Source: Prevotella sp.
GTDB taxonomy: Bacteria; Bacteroidota; Bacteroidia; Bacteroidales; Bacteroidaceae
Reading direction: 5' to 3'
Length of the DNA: 35,860 nt
NCBI GenBank assembly: GCA_016291595.1
Contig: JAEEXN010000020.1
Coordinates: 1-35,860, forward strand
Below, in pieces: positions 7,875 through 18,400 of the stretch. The stretch's first letter is position 1, and every line of letters begins with the position of its first letter. The position numbers and the translations under genes were made by a program. The notes under the pieces were generated by a model. The model saw only the letters and a program-made list of their open reading frames with translations. It made no database searches and had not been told where the DNA came from.

Positions 7875-10004
7875 ATGAGAAAACTGTATCTACTACTGAC
7901 ATTCCTTGTCTGCACAGTAGGCATGCTGGCCCAAGATGTAGCCAACACACTGGACAGACACAATTTCCTTTATGCCGGACAGAGCAAGCGCATGCGCATG
8001 TTCATAGTCAAGGACGGACAAGTTAGCTGGGCGTATGAGAACAAGCAAGGCCGTGGCGAAATCAGCGACGCGGTGCTGATGACCGACGGGCATGTGCTCA
8101 TCGCTCACCAGTACGGAATCGCCGAGCTGACACAAGATAACCAGACGGTATGGAGCTACGCTGCTCCCGAGGGAACCGAGATTCATACCATCCAGCCCGT
8201 CGGCCGGAATCACGTCGTGTTCGTCCAGAACGGACGACCTGCGAAAGCCGTCGTGATGGAGATTCCCTCGAAAAAGGTGGTGCGCGAGTTTGTGCTGCCC
8301 ACCCAGGAGAAAGGGTCGGTGCACGGTCAGTTCCGCAATGCCCGCCTGACCTCTCGCGGCACGCTGCTGGTGGCCAACATGGGCATGGGCTTTGTCAGCG
8401 AATACACGTCTGCCGGCCGTGAGGTGTATCGCTGGAACGTCTTCGGTCCGTGGTCGGCGGTGGAGCTGGACAAAGGTAATATTCTGATTACGGGAAGGAA
8501 AGGCCAGTTGCAGGAGATAACGCGTGGCGGAAAGACGGTGTGGGAAGTGAATACGACGTCGTTCGGCGTCACCCAGCCGCAGAAGTCGGTCAGGCTGAAG
8601 AACGGAAACACCCTCATCAGCAACTGGGTGAATGAGTGGAGCAAGACGCCGATGGACACGTTGCACGCACCTGCCCAAGTGGTCGAGATTGATAAGACGG
8701 GCAAGGTTGTGTGGCAGTTGTGCTCGTGGCGTAATCCCGACCTGGGACCTGCTACGACCTTCCAGCCGCTTGATATGGCGGTGAACCGCGACCGGATGTT
8801 CTTCGGCGACTTCAATCCGATGAAGCCCAAACTCTTTGTGGGGCCCAACGAGCCTCTTGGCGAGGGAAAGGGCATCTTCCCCGGACGCGTGGCGTGGATT
8901 CATGCGCCGGGCGTAGCCTCCTGGGACGAGAAAACCGGACTATGGGTGGAAGACCGATGGAACAATCAAGAAATGGCCGACGCCATGGTGCGCGAGGCCG
9001 TCGTGCAACTTACGGGTCAGAAGAATGCCCGTAAGGCATGGCGGGCGCTGTTCTGCCATTTCAACAAGCAGCATGCGCGGGGCAACCGCAACTATCGTCG
9101 TGGCGAGAAGATTGCCGTGAAGCTGAACTTGAACAATGCCATAACGCACCACGACACCATCGAGCTGAACTCGTCGCCCTTTGTCACTCTGGCGCTGGTG
9201 CGCTCGCTGGTGCGCGACGCCAAAGTGGACGAGCGCGACATTATCCTCTGCGAGCCCAGCCGTGCCATCACCGACAGCATTTTTAATAAGGTGCATCGTG
9301 AGTTTCCCCAAGTCCGCATGATCGACAATATCGGCGGCGACGGGCGCGAGAAGTGCGAGTACTATCCTGAGCAGATAGTCTATTCCGTTGATAACGGTAA
9401 GATGGCCCGCGGACTGGCCAAGTGCATCGTCGACGCGGATTACCTGATTAACTCAGCCCTGCTGAAGACGCATAGCGGTCCGGGCGTGACGCTGACGGCA
9501 AAGAACTGGTATGGCGCTACCGACATTAACCTGCTCTGGCGGCAGAACGCCCACAACAATGTGAGCCAGGATAAGCGCAATGGCAAGCCCCAGTACAAGA
9601 CCTTCGTCGACTGGATGGCGCACAAGGATATGGGACAGAAGGCTTTGCTCTTCCTTATCGACGGCACTTACGGCTCGCGCGACGTCAACGGTGCTCCGGC
9701 TCCCAAGTGGGAGAAAGAGCCTTTCGGCGGCGACTGGTGCTGCTCCATCATCGTTTCGCAGGACGAGCTGGCGTGCGATGCCGTGGGCATGGACCTGCTC
9801 ATTAGCGAGTGGCCCGAGTTCGGAAGCCTGAACTACTGCGATGAGTATTTGCGCGAGGCCGCCACGATACCCAGTCCGGTGAGCGGGACAGTGTACAAGC
9901 AGGATGGCAAACCTCTGGAGCGTCCGCTAGGACTGATGGAGCACTGGAACAATGCGAAGGAGAGGAAATACACGAAGATAGATTTGATTTACAAGAAACT
10001 GTAG
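7875..10004 (+). CDS. Secreted beta-propeller/DUF362 domain fusion protein
   Basis: A signal peptide (MRKLYLLLTFLVCTVGMLAQ) opens this 709-residue protein. Residues about 25-340 are a propeller of the PQQ/arylsulfotransferase-like type, shown by recurring blades such as 'GHVLIAHQYGIAELTQDNQTVWSY', 'GNILITGRKGQLQEITRGGKTVW' and 'VVEIDKTGKVVWQL'. Residues about 360-700 match DUF362, with the conserved stretches AVKLNLNN and LINSALLKTHSGPGVTLTAKN. The paired 4Fe-4S cysteine motifs found in some DUF362 proteins are absent. Biochemical function is unknown. ATG 7875 is chosen over the in-frame ATG 7692 because the latter would read through a terminator and promoter and lose the signal peptide. The GH2 gene starts 3 bases after its stop, so the two are co-transcribed and probably act on the same glycan. 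Confidence 0.85.
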   Translation: MRKLYLLLTFLVCTVGMLAQDVANTLDRHNFLYAGQSKRMRMFIVKDGQVSWAYENKQGRGEISDAVLMTDGHVLIAHQYGIAELTQDNQTVWSYAAPEGTEIHTIQPVGRNHVVFVQNGRPAKAVVMEIPSKKVVREFVLPTQEKGSVHGQFRNARLTSRGTLLVANMGMGFVSEYTSAGREVYRWNVFGPWSAVELDKGNILITGRKGQLQEITRGGKTVWEVNTTSFGVTQPQKSVRLKNGNTLISNWVNEWSKTPMDTLHAPAQVVEIDKTGKVVWQLCSWRNPDLGPATTFQPLDMAVNRDRMFFGDFNPMKPKLFVGPNEPLGEGKGIFPGRVAWIHAPGVASWDEKTGLWVEDRWNNQEMADAMVREAVVQLTGQKNARKAWRALFCHFNKQHARGNRNYRRGEKIAVKLNLNNAITHHDTIELNSSPFVTLALVRSLVRDAKVDERDIILCEPSRAITDSIFNKVHREFPQVRMIDNIGGDGREKCEYYPEQIVYSVDNGKMARGLAKCIVDADYLINSALLKTHSGPGVTLTAKNWYGATDINLLWRQNAHNNVSQDKRNGKPQYKTFVDWMAHKDMGQKALLFLIDGTYGSRDVNGAPAPKWEKEPFGGDWCCSIIVSQDELACDAVGMDLLISEWPEFGSLNYCDEYLREAATIPSPVSGTVYKQDGKPLERPLGLMEHWNNAKERKYTKIDLIYKKL

Positions 10005-10007
10005 AAG

Positions 10008-12845
10008 ATGAGAAAGACCCTTGCTACCCTGTGCCTGGCAGTTATGGCGCTGTGTGCCCGTGCCGAGGTGGTCGACGCCTTGAGCGGTGTGTGGCCCGTC
10101 ACCGACGCGTCGATGAAAAAGAGTCTGAACGGGATGTGGAATCTCAAGGTGGTGGAAGGAATTACCGGCGAAGCTGCTGCCGTGCCGCCCGTCGACGCAA
10201 GCTGGCGCACTATTCCCGTGCCGGGCTGCTGGGAGGCATACGGTTTCTGCAAGCCGCACTACGACAGGGCCGCACCGCTGACAGGCTGGTATCAGACGTC
10301 GTTCAGCGTGCCGCGCCAATGGAAGGGTCAACGGGTTATCCTGCGTTTCGACGGGGTGCTCTATGCCTACGACGTGTGGGTGAACGGACAAAAGGCGGGC
10401 TCGTGGGCCTCGGCTTACAATACAGCGCAGTTCGATATCACACCTTATATTAATAAAAAGGCAGAACGCCAGCAGCTGACGATGCGGGTGGTGACACAGG
10501 CCAAAGGCTCGGACTTCGACTATAACGACGACTGGGCACCGTGCGGAATCTTCCGCGACGTAACCCTCTTTGCCGTGCCTGCGACACATCTGTCGGATCT
10601 GACCATCACGACCACCATGAAGGGAGAGGTGACGGTGAAGACGGAAGTGGCGAACGCGGATAGGAACACCGTCGTAGAGCATACGATTAGCGACGCAGAG
10701 GGCAACTCGGTGGCCGCCGGAGCGCACTCCAGCATTCACAAACCGCATCTTTGGACGGCAGAGACACCCTATCTGTACACGCTGAACACGCGCGTCATGA
10801 GAAAAGGCAAGGTGCTGCAGACGTTTGTCCACCGTTTCGGCATCCGAGAGCTGACTATCGACGGAAAGGTGCTGAAACTGAACGGCCGCCCGATTAAGTT
10901 GCGTGGTGTCACCTCGCACGCCACCGACCCGCAAACGGTGAAGGTCGTTAGTGAGGAACTGACGTTGAAGGACATGCGCCTGATGAAGGAGGCGTCGGTG
11001 AACTACATCCGTACATCCCACTATCCCCGTGAGCCGCGGTTCTACGAGCTGGCCGACTCGCTGGGGTTCTATATCATCGACGAGGTGCCGTTCGGTTACG
11101 GCGACAAGCATCTGTCGGATTCTACTTACTACGACGTTCTGCGGCAACGCGCACAAGCCACCATCCGCCGCGACAAGAACCACGCATCGGTGCTGATATG
11201 GAGCCTGGGCAATGAGAATCCGCTCACGCCCATGTGCCAACAACTGGGCAGTTACGTCAAGCAGGCGCTGGACTCCTCGCGCCCCATCTGCTATCCGCAG
11301 GTCGGCTCTTATTTCCGTAAGTTCAATTATGAGTTTCCCGCCGTAGCCGACATCTATGCGCCTCACTATCCCACAACCAGTCAGATAGCCACATTCTATC
11401 AGCGCGCCGACCGGCCTGTTATCTTCACGGAATACTGCCATACACTGGGAATTTCTCTCGAGGATCACGACCGCCAGTGGGAGATTATCGAGCGCACACC
11501 ATGTATTGCCGGTGGCAGCGTGTGGGAATGGGTGGACCAGGGCATGCCGTTCCGTTCGGCCAGTGGCGAGGGGCGGCGTGACGGTTTCTATGGCTATGAG
11601 GAGAAGGTCTATACATCTGAGGCTGGCGGTTTCGAAATGTTTGGGAACAAAGGCACCGACGGTCTGTTGTATGCCAACCGGGTACCGCTTCCCAACTATT
11701 TTGAGCTGCAGCATAATTATGCCCGGGCAGCAGTCGTCGACTCGGTCCTGACAGTCTCTCCTGTGAGCCAAGGGATGGTGGATGTCACGCTGAGAATACG
11801 CAACCGCTACGACTTTCTGAACCTGAAGGACCATGTCGCTTTCAACTGGGCGCTCACTGCTGACCGCGACACCATCGGGCGGGGACAGTTCTCGCCTGCG
11901 TGTGAGCCGCGCTCAATAGCCGACTATACACTGCCCTTGCCGCTAACCGAACGGGAACAGAAGAGAATTTGCCTGCTGCATTTCAGTATTAGCGATGAGC
12001 AGGGGAATGTGTTCCATCATCAGACGGTCCGTGTGAACCCCGCGGATGTGAGCCAAAGACTGCTCGAGGGACTGAATGTTCCAACAGCAGACCCCATGAC
12101 CTGCGTGCAGGACGGGCTTTTGGTTCGTGCCGGCAGAAAGGCAACTATGGCAGAACGGCTGAAAGTGGGCGACAAGCGTTTGGAGAGATATTTGCTCAAA
12201 CTGAGACAAGACGACAATGGAGTATTGACCGCCGGCGACACGGCATTCCATGTGGAGGCACAGGTGACAAAGCAAATGGAGGGTAACGCCACGCATGTGA
12301 GCTTCACCCTGACGCCCGACAGCACCAACACGTTCCTCTCGGAATTCGGTCTGGCCATGCTTTTGGACAAGCGTATAGACCGTGTGCAATGGATAGGGCA
12401 GGGACCGTTGCCCACCTATCCCGGCCGCTACCGTGCCGGACGTTATGGCTTCTGGGCCTTGCAGCAGGGCGACCTCTACTTCGAGGGCAACCGCATGGGT
12501 GTCGACGCGGTGCTGCTGACCGACAAGAATGGCGATGGACTGCTGATGGTCTGCAGACAGGGGAACGTCAGTTTCGAGCAGACGGATAGTGGCATCGTGG
12601 TCAGCTGTAATGTGGCAGTTGCCGGACAAGGACCGAAATTCGCTCGCACGGCTTTTCCCGTGATAGCCAATCAGTTGGGAGCAGTCTCGGCAGACATGTA
12701 CCTCTACCGTGTGGAGAGCAGCCATGTTCCGCAAATCCTGCACGATTTGTTCGACCATCCAGGCACCATTGCCGCGCCGTTCCGTCCATTCCTGACGCAA
12801 TACGATACTTATCTGATGCGTTACAACGATATTATTTGTCGCTGA
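10008..12845 (+). CDS. Glycoside hydrolase family 2 enzyme, LacZ-type beta-galactosidase
   Basis: A 945-residue secreted GH2 enzyme with signal peptide MRKTLATLCLAVMALCARA. Domain order follows LacZ. A jelly-roll sugar-binding domain comes first (about 35-170, with 'LNGMWNLKV' and 'WRTIPVPGCWE'), then an Ig-like domain (about 180-280). The TIM barrel (about 285-560) has acid/base Glu403 in IWSLGNENP and nucleophile Glu475 in PVIFTEYCH. A further Ig-like domain follows, then a C-terminal beta-gal small-chain domain containing WIGQGPLPTYPGRYRAG. Both catalytic glutamates are present. Beta-galactosidase is the best guess from the full LacZ architecture; GH2 also includes glucuronidases and mannosidases, so specificity is open. 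It should act in the periplasm on imported oligosaccharides, downstream of SusCD. It is translated almost directly after the DUF362 gene. Confidence 0.92.
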   Translation: MRKTLATLCLAVMALCARAEVVDALSGVWPVTDASMKKSLNGMWNLKVVEGITGEAAAVPPVDASWRTIPVPGCWEAYGFCKPHYDRAAPLTGWYQTSFSVPRQWKGQRVILRFDGVLYAYDVWVNGQKAGSWASAYNTAQFDITPYINKKAERQQLTMRVVTQAKGSDFDYNDDWAPCGIFRDVTLFAVPATHLSDLTITTTMKGEVTVKTEVANADRNTVVEHTISDAEGNSVAAGAHSSIHKPHLWTAETPYLYTLNTRVMRKGKVLQTFVHRFGIRELTIDGKVLKLNGRPIKLRGVTSHATDPQTVKVVSEELTLKDMRLMKEASVNYIRTSHYPREPRFYELADSLGFYIIDEVPFGYGDKHLSDSTYYDVLRQRAQATIRRDKNHASVLIWSLGNENPLTPMCQQLGSYVKQALDSSRPICYPQVGSYFRKFNYEFPAVADIYAPHYPTTSQIATFYQRADRPVIFTEYCHTLGISLEDHDRQWEIIERTPCIAGGSVWEWVDQGMPFRSASGEGRRDGFYGYEEKVYTSEAGGFEMFGNKGTDGLLYANRVPLPNYFELQHNYARAAVVDSVLTVSPVSQGMVDVTLRIRNRYDFLNLKDHVAFNWALTADRDTIGRGQFSPACEPRSIADYTLPLPLTEREQKRICLLHFSISDEQGNVFHHQTVRVNPADVSQRLLEGLNVPTADPMTCVQDGLLVRAGRKATMAERLKVGDKRLERYLLKLRQDDNGVLTAGDTAFHVEAQVTKQMEGNATHVSFTLTPDSTNTFLSEFGLAMLLDKRIDRVQWIGQGPLPTYPGRYRAGRYGFWALQQGDLYFEGNRMGVDAVLLTDKNGDGLLMVCRQGNVSFEQTDSGIVVSCNVAVAGQGPKFARTAFPVIANQLGAVSADMYLYRVESSHVPQILHDLFDHPGTIAAPFRPFLTQYDTYLMRYNDIICR

Positions 12846-12978
12846 GGACTAAAGCCTGATGCGATATGAATCATTTTTTTCTCGTTGAGAATTAGTATGA
12901 TGGAGTGCTATTGAACTTGAGGTTCCTAACCGTCAGTTCCGTACACGAATACGACCTCTTTCCGCTTATAACAATAAG

Positions 12979-13028
12979 TCTGCCCCCTCTCTTTTCTCCT
13001 TTGTCGGGAGAGTAGGAGAGGGGGCAGA
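12979..13028. repeat. Hairpin with a perfect 13-bp stem
   Basis: TCTGCCCCCTCTC (12979-12991) is the exact reverse complement of GAGAGGGGGCAGA (13016-13028). A smaller nested stem (TCTCC with GGAGA) lies in the 24-base interior. Neither side is followed by a T-run, so this is not a standard intrinsic terminator. It may still end the GH2 transcript or protect its 3' end. Confidence 0.7.
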
Positions 13029-13094
13029 AGTGTACATGTCATTTCTCGAGTCGCAATACGATTCTAAGACGGTCTGCCAAGTTGCAGAAATAAC

Positions 13095-13137
13095 AGAAAA
13101 AGAATGGCGGTGGCTATCCTCAACGGACAACCACCGC
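13095..13137 (-). terminator. Intrinsic terminator of the susCD operon
   Basis: Read on the minus strand, GCGGTGG (complement of 13131-13137) pairs with CCACCGC (complement of 13107-13113). A T-rich tract, the complement of the A-run around 13095-13103, follows. It lies about 100 bases beyond the susD stop, in the correct orientation. Confidence 0.7.
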
Positions 13138-13233
13138 GTCTACTACTAATAGCTAAATAACCTAAAACTTCTAAAAAGACTAACTTAATACCTATTTGTC
13201 ATTTTTATCAATTCATTAGTAGTAAGCATTCTA

Positions 13234-15378
13234 TTAGTATCCTGGGTTCTGCCAAGCTTTCTTGTCGGCCTCGCTCAGGTTCGTGCCGTCAGGATTCTGC
13301 AGCGTATCGATGAACTTCTGCGGAATAGGACGGTAGTTGTGGCGTGCCTGTACGTTAGGAGCTGCCTCGGGGTTGAAGGTCTTGGCACGTTTCACCAGCA
13401 GGTTGGCACGGCTCAGCTCTTCCCAGCGGTTCCACTCGCCGAGCAACTCGCGTGTGCGCTCGTTGAAGATGAAGTTGATGAGTCGCTCCTTCGTGTCGGT
13501 GATACCCAGCTCGCTCAAGATAGCCTCGTCTTCAGCAGGCAGTTGACTGTAACTGGCGATCTGCAGGTTAGAAGCAGCCGTGGTACGGTCGATGCCTGTG
13601 GAGAGATAATAGGTGCTCTTGGTGAGATAAGATGCCTGATAGGCCTGCAGGTTGTTCAGACGTTCCTCTTTCTTGTTGTCGGCGTTGGGATAGCACTTGC
13701 CCAGCACAGAGGCACCCGTAGAGTTGCTGGTGAAAGCCTGCGAACCATCGGAGTAGTATTCGCGATCCTCACCCTGCTTCCATTGTGCACGGGCGCGCAG
13801 TTGGTTGACGGTAGCGATGGCGCCGTCGAATTCGCCTAGGCGTACCTGGCATTCAGCCTTGATGAGGTAGGTCTCGCCCGAGCGGGCCATGATCACGTCG
13901 CGGTGGGCGTCGCCCTTCTCTGCTGTGCGCGAGCCGTCATCGGTCTTATTGATGCCGCAGAACACGTTCGACTGTGCGGGGTTGCCGTTCACGCCGTAGG
14001 TGTTGAGCACATATTTGCCACCCAGATAAACGGGGAATACGTTGGGCACCCATTTGCCTGTCTCAGGATGAACGAACGAGTGGGCCACAGCGCCACGTCC
14101 GAAAGTTCCGTAGGTGGTCTCGTCCTTGAAGCGTGGGTCGTCCTTCTTGTTCAGGATGAACAGAATGCCATTGTCGCCCAGGCCGGGAACCTGACTCTCC
14201 TGCACACCGTTTTCTTTAGCCACCACAGCGGGGGTCTTACCCTTCGGAATGTTGTTCAGTCCGTAGACGGTCTTGTAGGTCTTCCACATACGCGAGTCGT
14301 TCACGTTGTCGAAAATCTCGTAGGAGTACTCCGTGGGACGGCAGCGCTGGAAGTCCATACCGCCGATATACTGTCCGCGCTGGGTCCATCCGCCTGAGAA
14401 GTTGGAGAACTGCGGGTTGAAGTAGTTGTAGGTACGGTTTCCGAAACGTCCCTGTGTGGAGCTGGCATCGTTGTGCTCGGCCACCATCAGTATCTCGCTC
14501 AGACCCTCGTTGGCGCAGTCCACACCAGTCCAGTCGGCATAGAGTGAACGGTAGTCGGGAGCCAGCGGGCAGGCCTTGATCACCTCGTCGCACAGTTCGA
14601 CGGCACGCTTCAGGTCGGCAGCGGCAGGATATTTGCTGTTCCAACTGCTGCAACGCTCCGACTGGCGGTAGAGCAGAGCCTTGGCCAGGAAGTGGGCGGC
14701 AGTGTAGCGGGTCCATGTGCCGTTGCCGCGGCTTTTCTTCGTGGGCAACAGCTTGTAGGCGTTCTCGAAATCAGAGATGACCAGTCCGAGCGTCTCTTCC
14801 TCAGTGGCACGCTTGTAGAATCTCACAATCGAGTCGGCCTTGGTGGGCTCGGTCTGCAGCGTCACGGCACCATACTGGGCAAACAGGCGGTAATAGTTGT
14901 ATCCGCGCAGGAAATAGGCTTCGCCCATGGCCTGGTTGCGCTTGCTTTCGTCTTTAACCAAGTTGGCTCTTGAGATGACCAGGTTAGCTGTAGAGATGCC
15001 GTAATACATCTCGTCCCACAATGCCGATACGGCCGGGCAGTTCTTGTTGGCTGCACCGAGGGCTGGTGTCAGGTCGAGCGGATTCAGACGGTTGTCGTAG
15101 GTATTCCAGCATTCAGAGGTCAGGTCGGCACCGTTGGTGAATTCGTCGGTTCCGTAGAGTGTGATACCGTAGGCCCACTCATAGCCGAAGTGCCAGCGCA
15201 GATTGGCATAGAGTCCTGCGGCCATGGCGAGTGCGCCGTCACCCGTCTCCAGCAGTCCGTCGGTCAGCATGTGCCCTGAATCTTCCTCCAGGAAACTGTC
15301 CGAACAGGAGGTGGTTCCTCCCAGTGCCACTACAGCCGTGGCAACTATCATGATTTTACTGATATATTTCATAGTCAT
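13234..15378 (-). CDS. susD: SusD/RagB family glycan-binding outer-membrane lipoprotein
   Basis: SusD-type proteins form the lid over the SusC transporter and bind the glycan at the cell surface. The 714-residue product begins with a lipoprotein signal ending in LGGTTSC, with the lipidated Cys at residue 25 from the chosen start and an acidic stretch (FLEED) after it. The N-terminal TPR-like part shows GEAYFLRGYNYYRLFAQYG; later come YLIKAECQVRLGEFDGA and a C-terminal FIFNERTRELLGE. The end, KAWQNPGY, is typical of the family. It is somewhat longer than many SusD proteins. ATG 15378 is chosen; ATG 15372 and ATG 15399 are in frame, and the last adds a basic extension before the signal. It lies 35 bases downstream of the susC stop on the same transcript. 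The symbol marks the family; the substrate is unknown. Confidence 0.93.
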   Translation of the reverse strand: MTMKYISKIMIVATAVVALGGTTSCSDSFLEEDSGHMLTDGLLETGDGALAMAAGLYANLRWHFGYEWAYGITLYGTDEFTNGADLTSECWNTYDNRLNPLDLTPALGAANKNCPAVSALWDEMYYGISTANLVISRANLVKDESKRNQAMGEAYFLRGYNYYRLFAQYGAVTLQTEPTKADSIVRFYKRATEEETLGLVISDFENAYKLLPTKKSRGNGTWTRYTAAHFLAKALLYRQSERCSSWNSKYPAAADLKRAVELCDEVIKACPLAPDYRSLYADWTGVDCANEGLSEILMVAEHNDASSTQGRFGNRTYNYFNPQFSNFSGGWTQRGQYIGGMDFQRCRPTEYSYEIFDNVNDSRMWKTYKTVYGLNNIPKGKTPAVVAKENGVQESQVPGLGDNGILFILNKKDDPRFKDETTYGTFGRGAVAHSFVHPETGKWVPNVFPVYLGGKYVLNTYGVNGNPAQSNVFCGINKTDDGSRTAEKGDAHRDVIMARSGETYLIKAECQVRLGEFDGAIATVNQLRARAQWKQGEDREYYSDGSQAFTSNSTGASVLGKCYPNADNKKEERLNNLQAYQASYLTKSTYYLSTGIDRTTAASNLQIASYSQLPAEDEAILSELGITDTKERLINFIFNERTRELLGEWNRWEELSRANLLVKRAKTFNPEAAPNVQARHNYRPIPQKFIDTLQNPDGTNLSEADKKAWQNPGY

Positions 15379-15413
15379 ATTCTTTCTTTTGTTGAACATT
15401 GATGGTGTGAGAT

Positions 15414-18400
15414 TTAGAAGTCGAGTTGCAGACCTACCGTGAAGCCCCTGTTGAAGAAGGTGGCACCTGTATCCAGGTCCATGAAGTCAACCGAAGAGTA
15501 GAGCATGCCCAGGTTCTTGCCCTGGATGTAGAGTTTTGCACCGTGGATGCCAATCTTGTCGCACAGGCTCTTGTCGAGACGGTAGCCCAGCGAGAGGTTG
15601 CGCACCTTGATGAACGAAGCGTCTTTGAAACCGAGCAGACCAGCGTAGGGGTCACCGCCCGACTGGTTGTAGATAGGCTTCTGCCATTCAGCGTTGGGGT
15701 TGTCGGGAGTCCAGTAGTCAATCTCACGCTGCTGGTACATACCTAACTGTCCTTCGCCACCGGTGCTGATCTTATACTTGAAGCGTCCGAAGAGGTCGAT
15801 GTTCAGTTCGAAGCCCTTCCAGGTGAAGACGTTGCTCCAGCCGAGTGTCCAGCGCGGGTTGCGGTTGCCCAGAATCACACGGTCGTTGGCGTCGATCTTG
15901 TAGTCACCGTCCTGGTCGACGGGCTTCACGTTACCCACACCGAACTTAGCACCATTGGCATTGAACTTAGCCATTTCCTCGGCATCGCTCTCCTGCCACA
16001 GACCGTCAGACTCGAAGCCGTAGTAGACGGCAATGCTCTCACCGATGAACCAGGCATTGTTGATGTCGTCCTGCTTGCCGTTGGCCAGCTCTACGATCTC
16101 GTCTTTCTGCCAGGCAGCGTTGATGGTCGAGTTCCACTCGAAGTCCTTTGTCTGCACGGGAATGAAGTTCAGCGTCAGGTCGAAACCTTTGTTCTTGGTC
16201 TTACCCACATTGTCCATCATGGCGGGATAACCCGTCAGTGAGGGCAGCGACATCTGCAGCAGCAGGTCGTTGGTCTGCGAGGTGTACACGTCGAGGGCAC
16301 CGTTGATGCGGCCGCGCAGGAAGCTGAAGTCTATACCTATATTATATTGTGTGGTCTTTTCCCACGACAGTTTCTTGTTCGACAGTTTGTTGGAACCCGA
16401 CGAGTAGTAAGGCTCGTTGGTCACGAGGATGAACGAGTTGCCGGTGCTGAACGGCATCCAGTAACCACTGATCACACCCAGTGTTCCGTAGGGGCTGACC
16501 GAAGAGTTACCGGTGACACCCACACCGAAGCGCAGTTTCAACTGGTCAATCCATGACACGTCGCGCAGCCATTTCTCCTGCTCCATACGCCAACCGAGAG
16601 CCAGCGATGGGAAGGTGCTCCACTTGTTGCCTTCAGAGAGTACCGAAGAACCGTCGCGGCGCACACTGGCGGTGAGCAGGTAGCGGTCCATGAACGAGTA
16701 GTTTATACGTGCCATGTACGACATCAGCTGGTTCTCGGTCAGACCCGTACCGATGCCCACGCTGTAGTTGGTCTTGGTGATGTCGATACCCGTTCCCATG
16801 TTGTTCCACTTGAAGGTGGGGAAGGGGTTGCCCTGCTCGCTGAGGCTGCTGCTTTCTGCATTGTATTTCGAAGCACTGTGCAACAGGGTGATGCCGATGG
16901 TGTGGTCGCCCAGCGTCTTGTTGTACATCAGCATGTTGTCAAGAGTCCACGAGAAGTGGCGGTCGTCGTTGCGGCGGATATAGTTCTTACCGCCCAGACG
17001 AGTGGCTGATTCAGCATCGAGGTAGATACCGTTACGGCTGTAGCGGAAGTCGGGACCAAACTGCATCTTATACATCAGGCCCTGCACCGGCTCGAAAATC
17101 TTACCGAAGTCAATCTGTCCGTAGAAACTTCCTAAAGCGCGGAACACCTCGCGGTTATCGTTGGATTTCTCCCACTCGTCGATTACCGTATATGTGTTGG
17201 TGGTAGAACCGCCAGGCATGTTGATAATCTGTCCGTTCTCATCGTAGGGCTGTGTGTAGCGCAAAATGGCCTTGGCAGCACCGTAGATATCGGTAGGACC
17301 ACTGCTCGACGACTGTCCGGTGCGCGAGAATCCATAGTCCTGTTTGCTCCACGAAGCATTGATCGAACCGCCCATCTTGAACCATTTTGTGGCCTGAACG
17401 TCGGCGGTCACGGCAGCGTTGTAGCGCTTATATTCCTGACCTTTCTGCGTTCCCTCGTTCTCCAGATAGCCAAACGAGAAACTGCCCTGCAGGTCTTTCG
17501 TACCTCCTTGAGCGCGCAGGGTGTGCTCCTGGGTTACGCCCGTGCGGGTGACGAAGTCGGTCCAGTCGGTATCAGTCACCTTCGAACCGTCCCATGAGCC
17601 GCTGGCCCATCCTTGCTCAATATTCTTCCAGGCCACATCGTCGCCCGTGAAGATCTTCTTATCGTTCTCCAGTGTCGGCTCGTCGCCACGCGGATAATTG
17701 TTGTTGTTCGAGTTGTAGTAGGCCCAACGGCGCCAAGTGATATAGTCGCTTGCACTGAAGGCAGGGCTCTTGTCCACAATCTTCTCGAAGGTCATCGAAC
17801 CCGAGTAGGTGAGTTGCATCTTACCCTCTTTACCGCGCTTGGTGGTGATAAGTACCACACCGTTGGCACCACGGCTTCCGTAGATGGCTGTCGACGAGGC
17901 ATCTTTCAGAATGTCGATAGCCTCGATGTCGCGTGAGTTGAGGCTCTCAATGCCACCTGCGCTCAAGGGCACACCGTCTACCACGTAGAGCGGTTCGTTG
18001 GAGGCGTTGATCGAACGGTTACCACGAATGCGGATAGAACCCAACGTACCAGGGCGCTCGCTGGTGGTGATGTCCACACCGGCAGCTTTACCCTGCAGAG
18101 CCTCGATGGCGTTTGACACCGGGCGGGTGTTGAGCTGTTCCTCATTCACACGTGTCAGGGCGCCCGTCACGTCCGACTTGCGCTGCACACCGTAACCCAC
18201 CACCACAACCTCTTCCAGTTGGGCGGCATCTTCTTTCATCACGATGTTGAGGTTGCCCTTGCCAGCCACCTTGACAATCTGCGAGACATAGCCCACATAA
18301 CTGAACGTAAGTGAAGCGTTGGGCGACACTGTGATGCTGAAGTTTCCGTCCAAGTCGGTGATGACACCATTGTTGCCAATACCGTTTTCGGTCACCGTCA

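Larger units (their letters stand above)
12846..13233. other. Convergent intergenic region between GH2 and susD
   Basis: No gene is seen. The region holds a long hairpin without a T-run (12979-13028) and a minus-strand terminator serving susCD (13095-13137). The remaining stretches, 12846-12978 and 13138-13233, show no feature I can name. Confidence 0.75.

Noticed and set aside
9927..11834. 635-residue antisense open frame over the DUF362 end and GH2 gene
   Set aside because: A shadow of GC-rich coding sequence; composition is His/Val/Arg-rich and matches no family.
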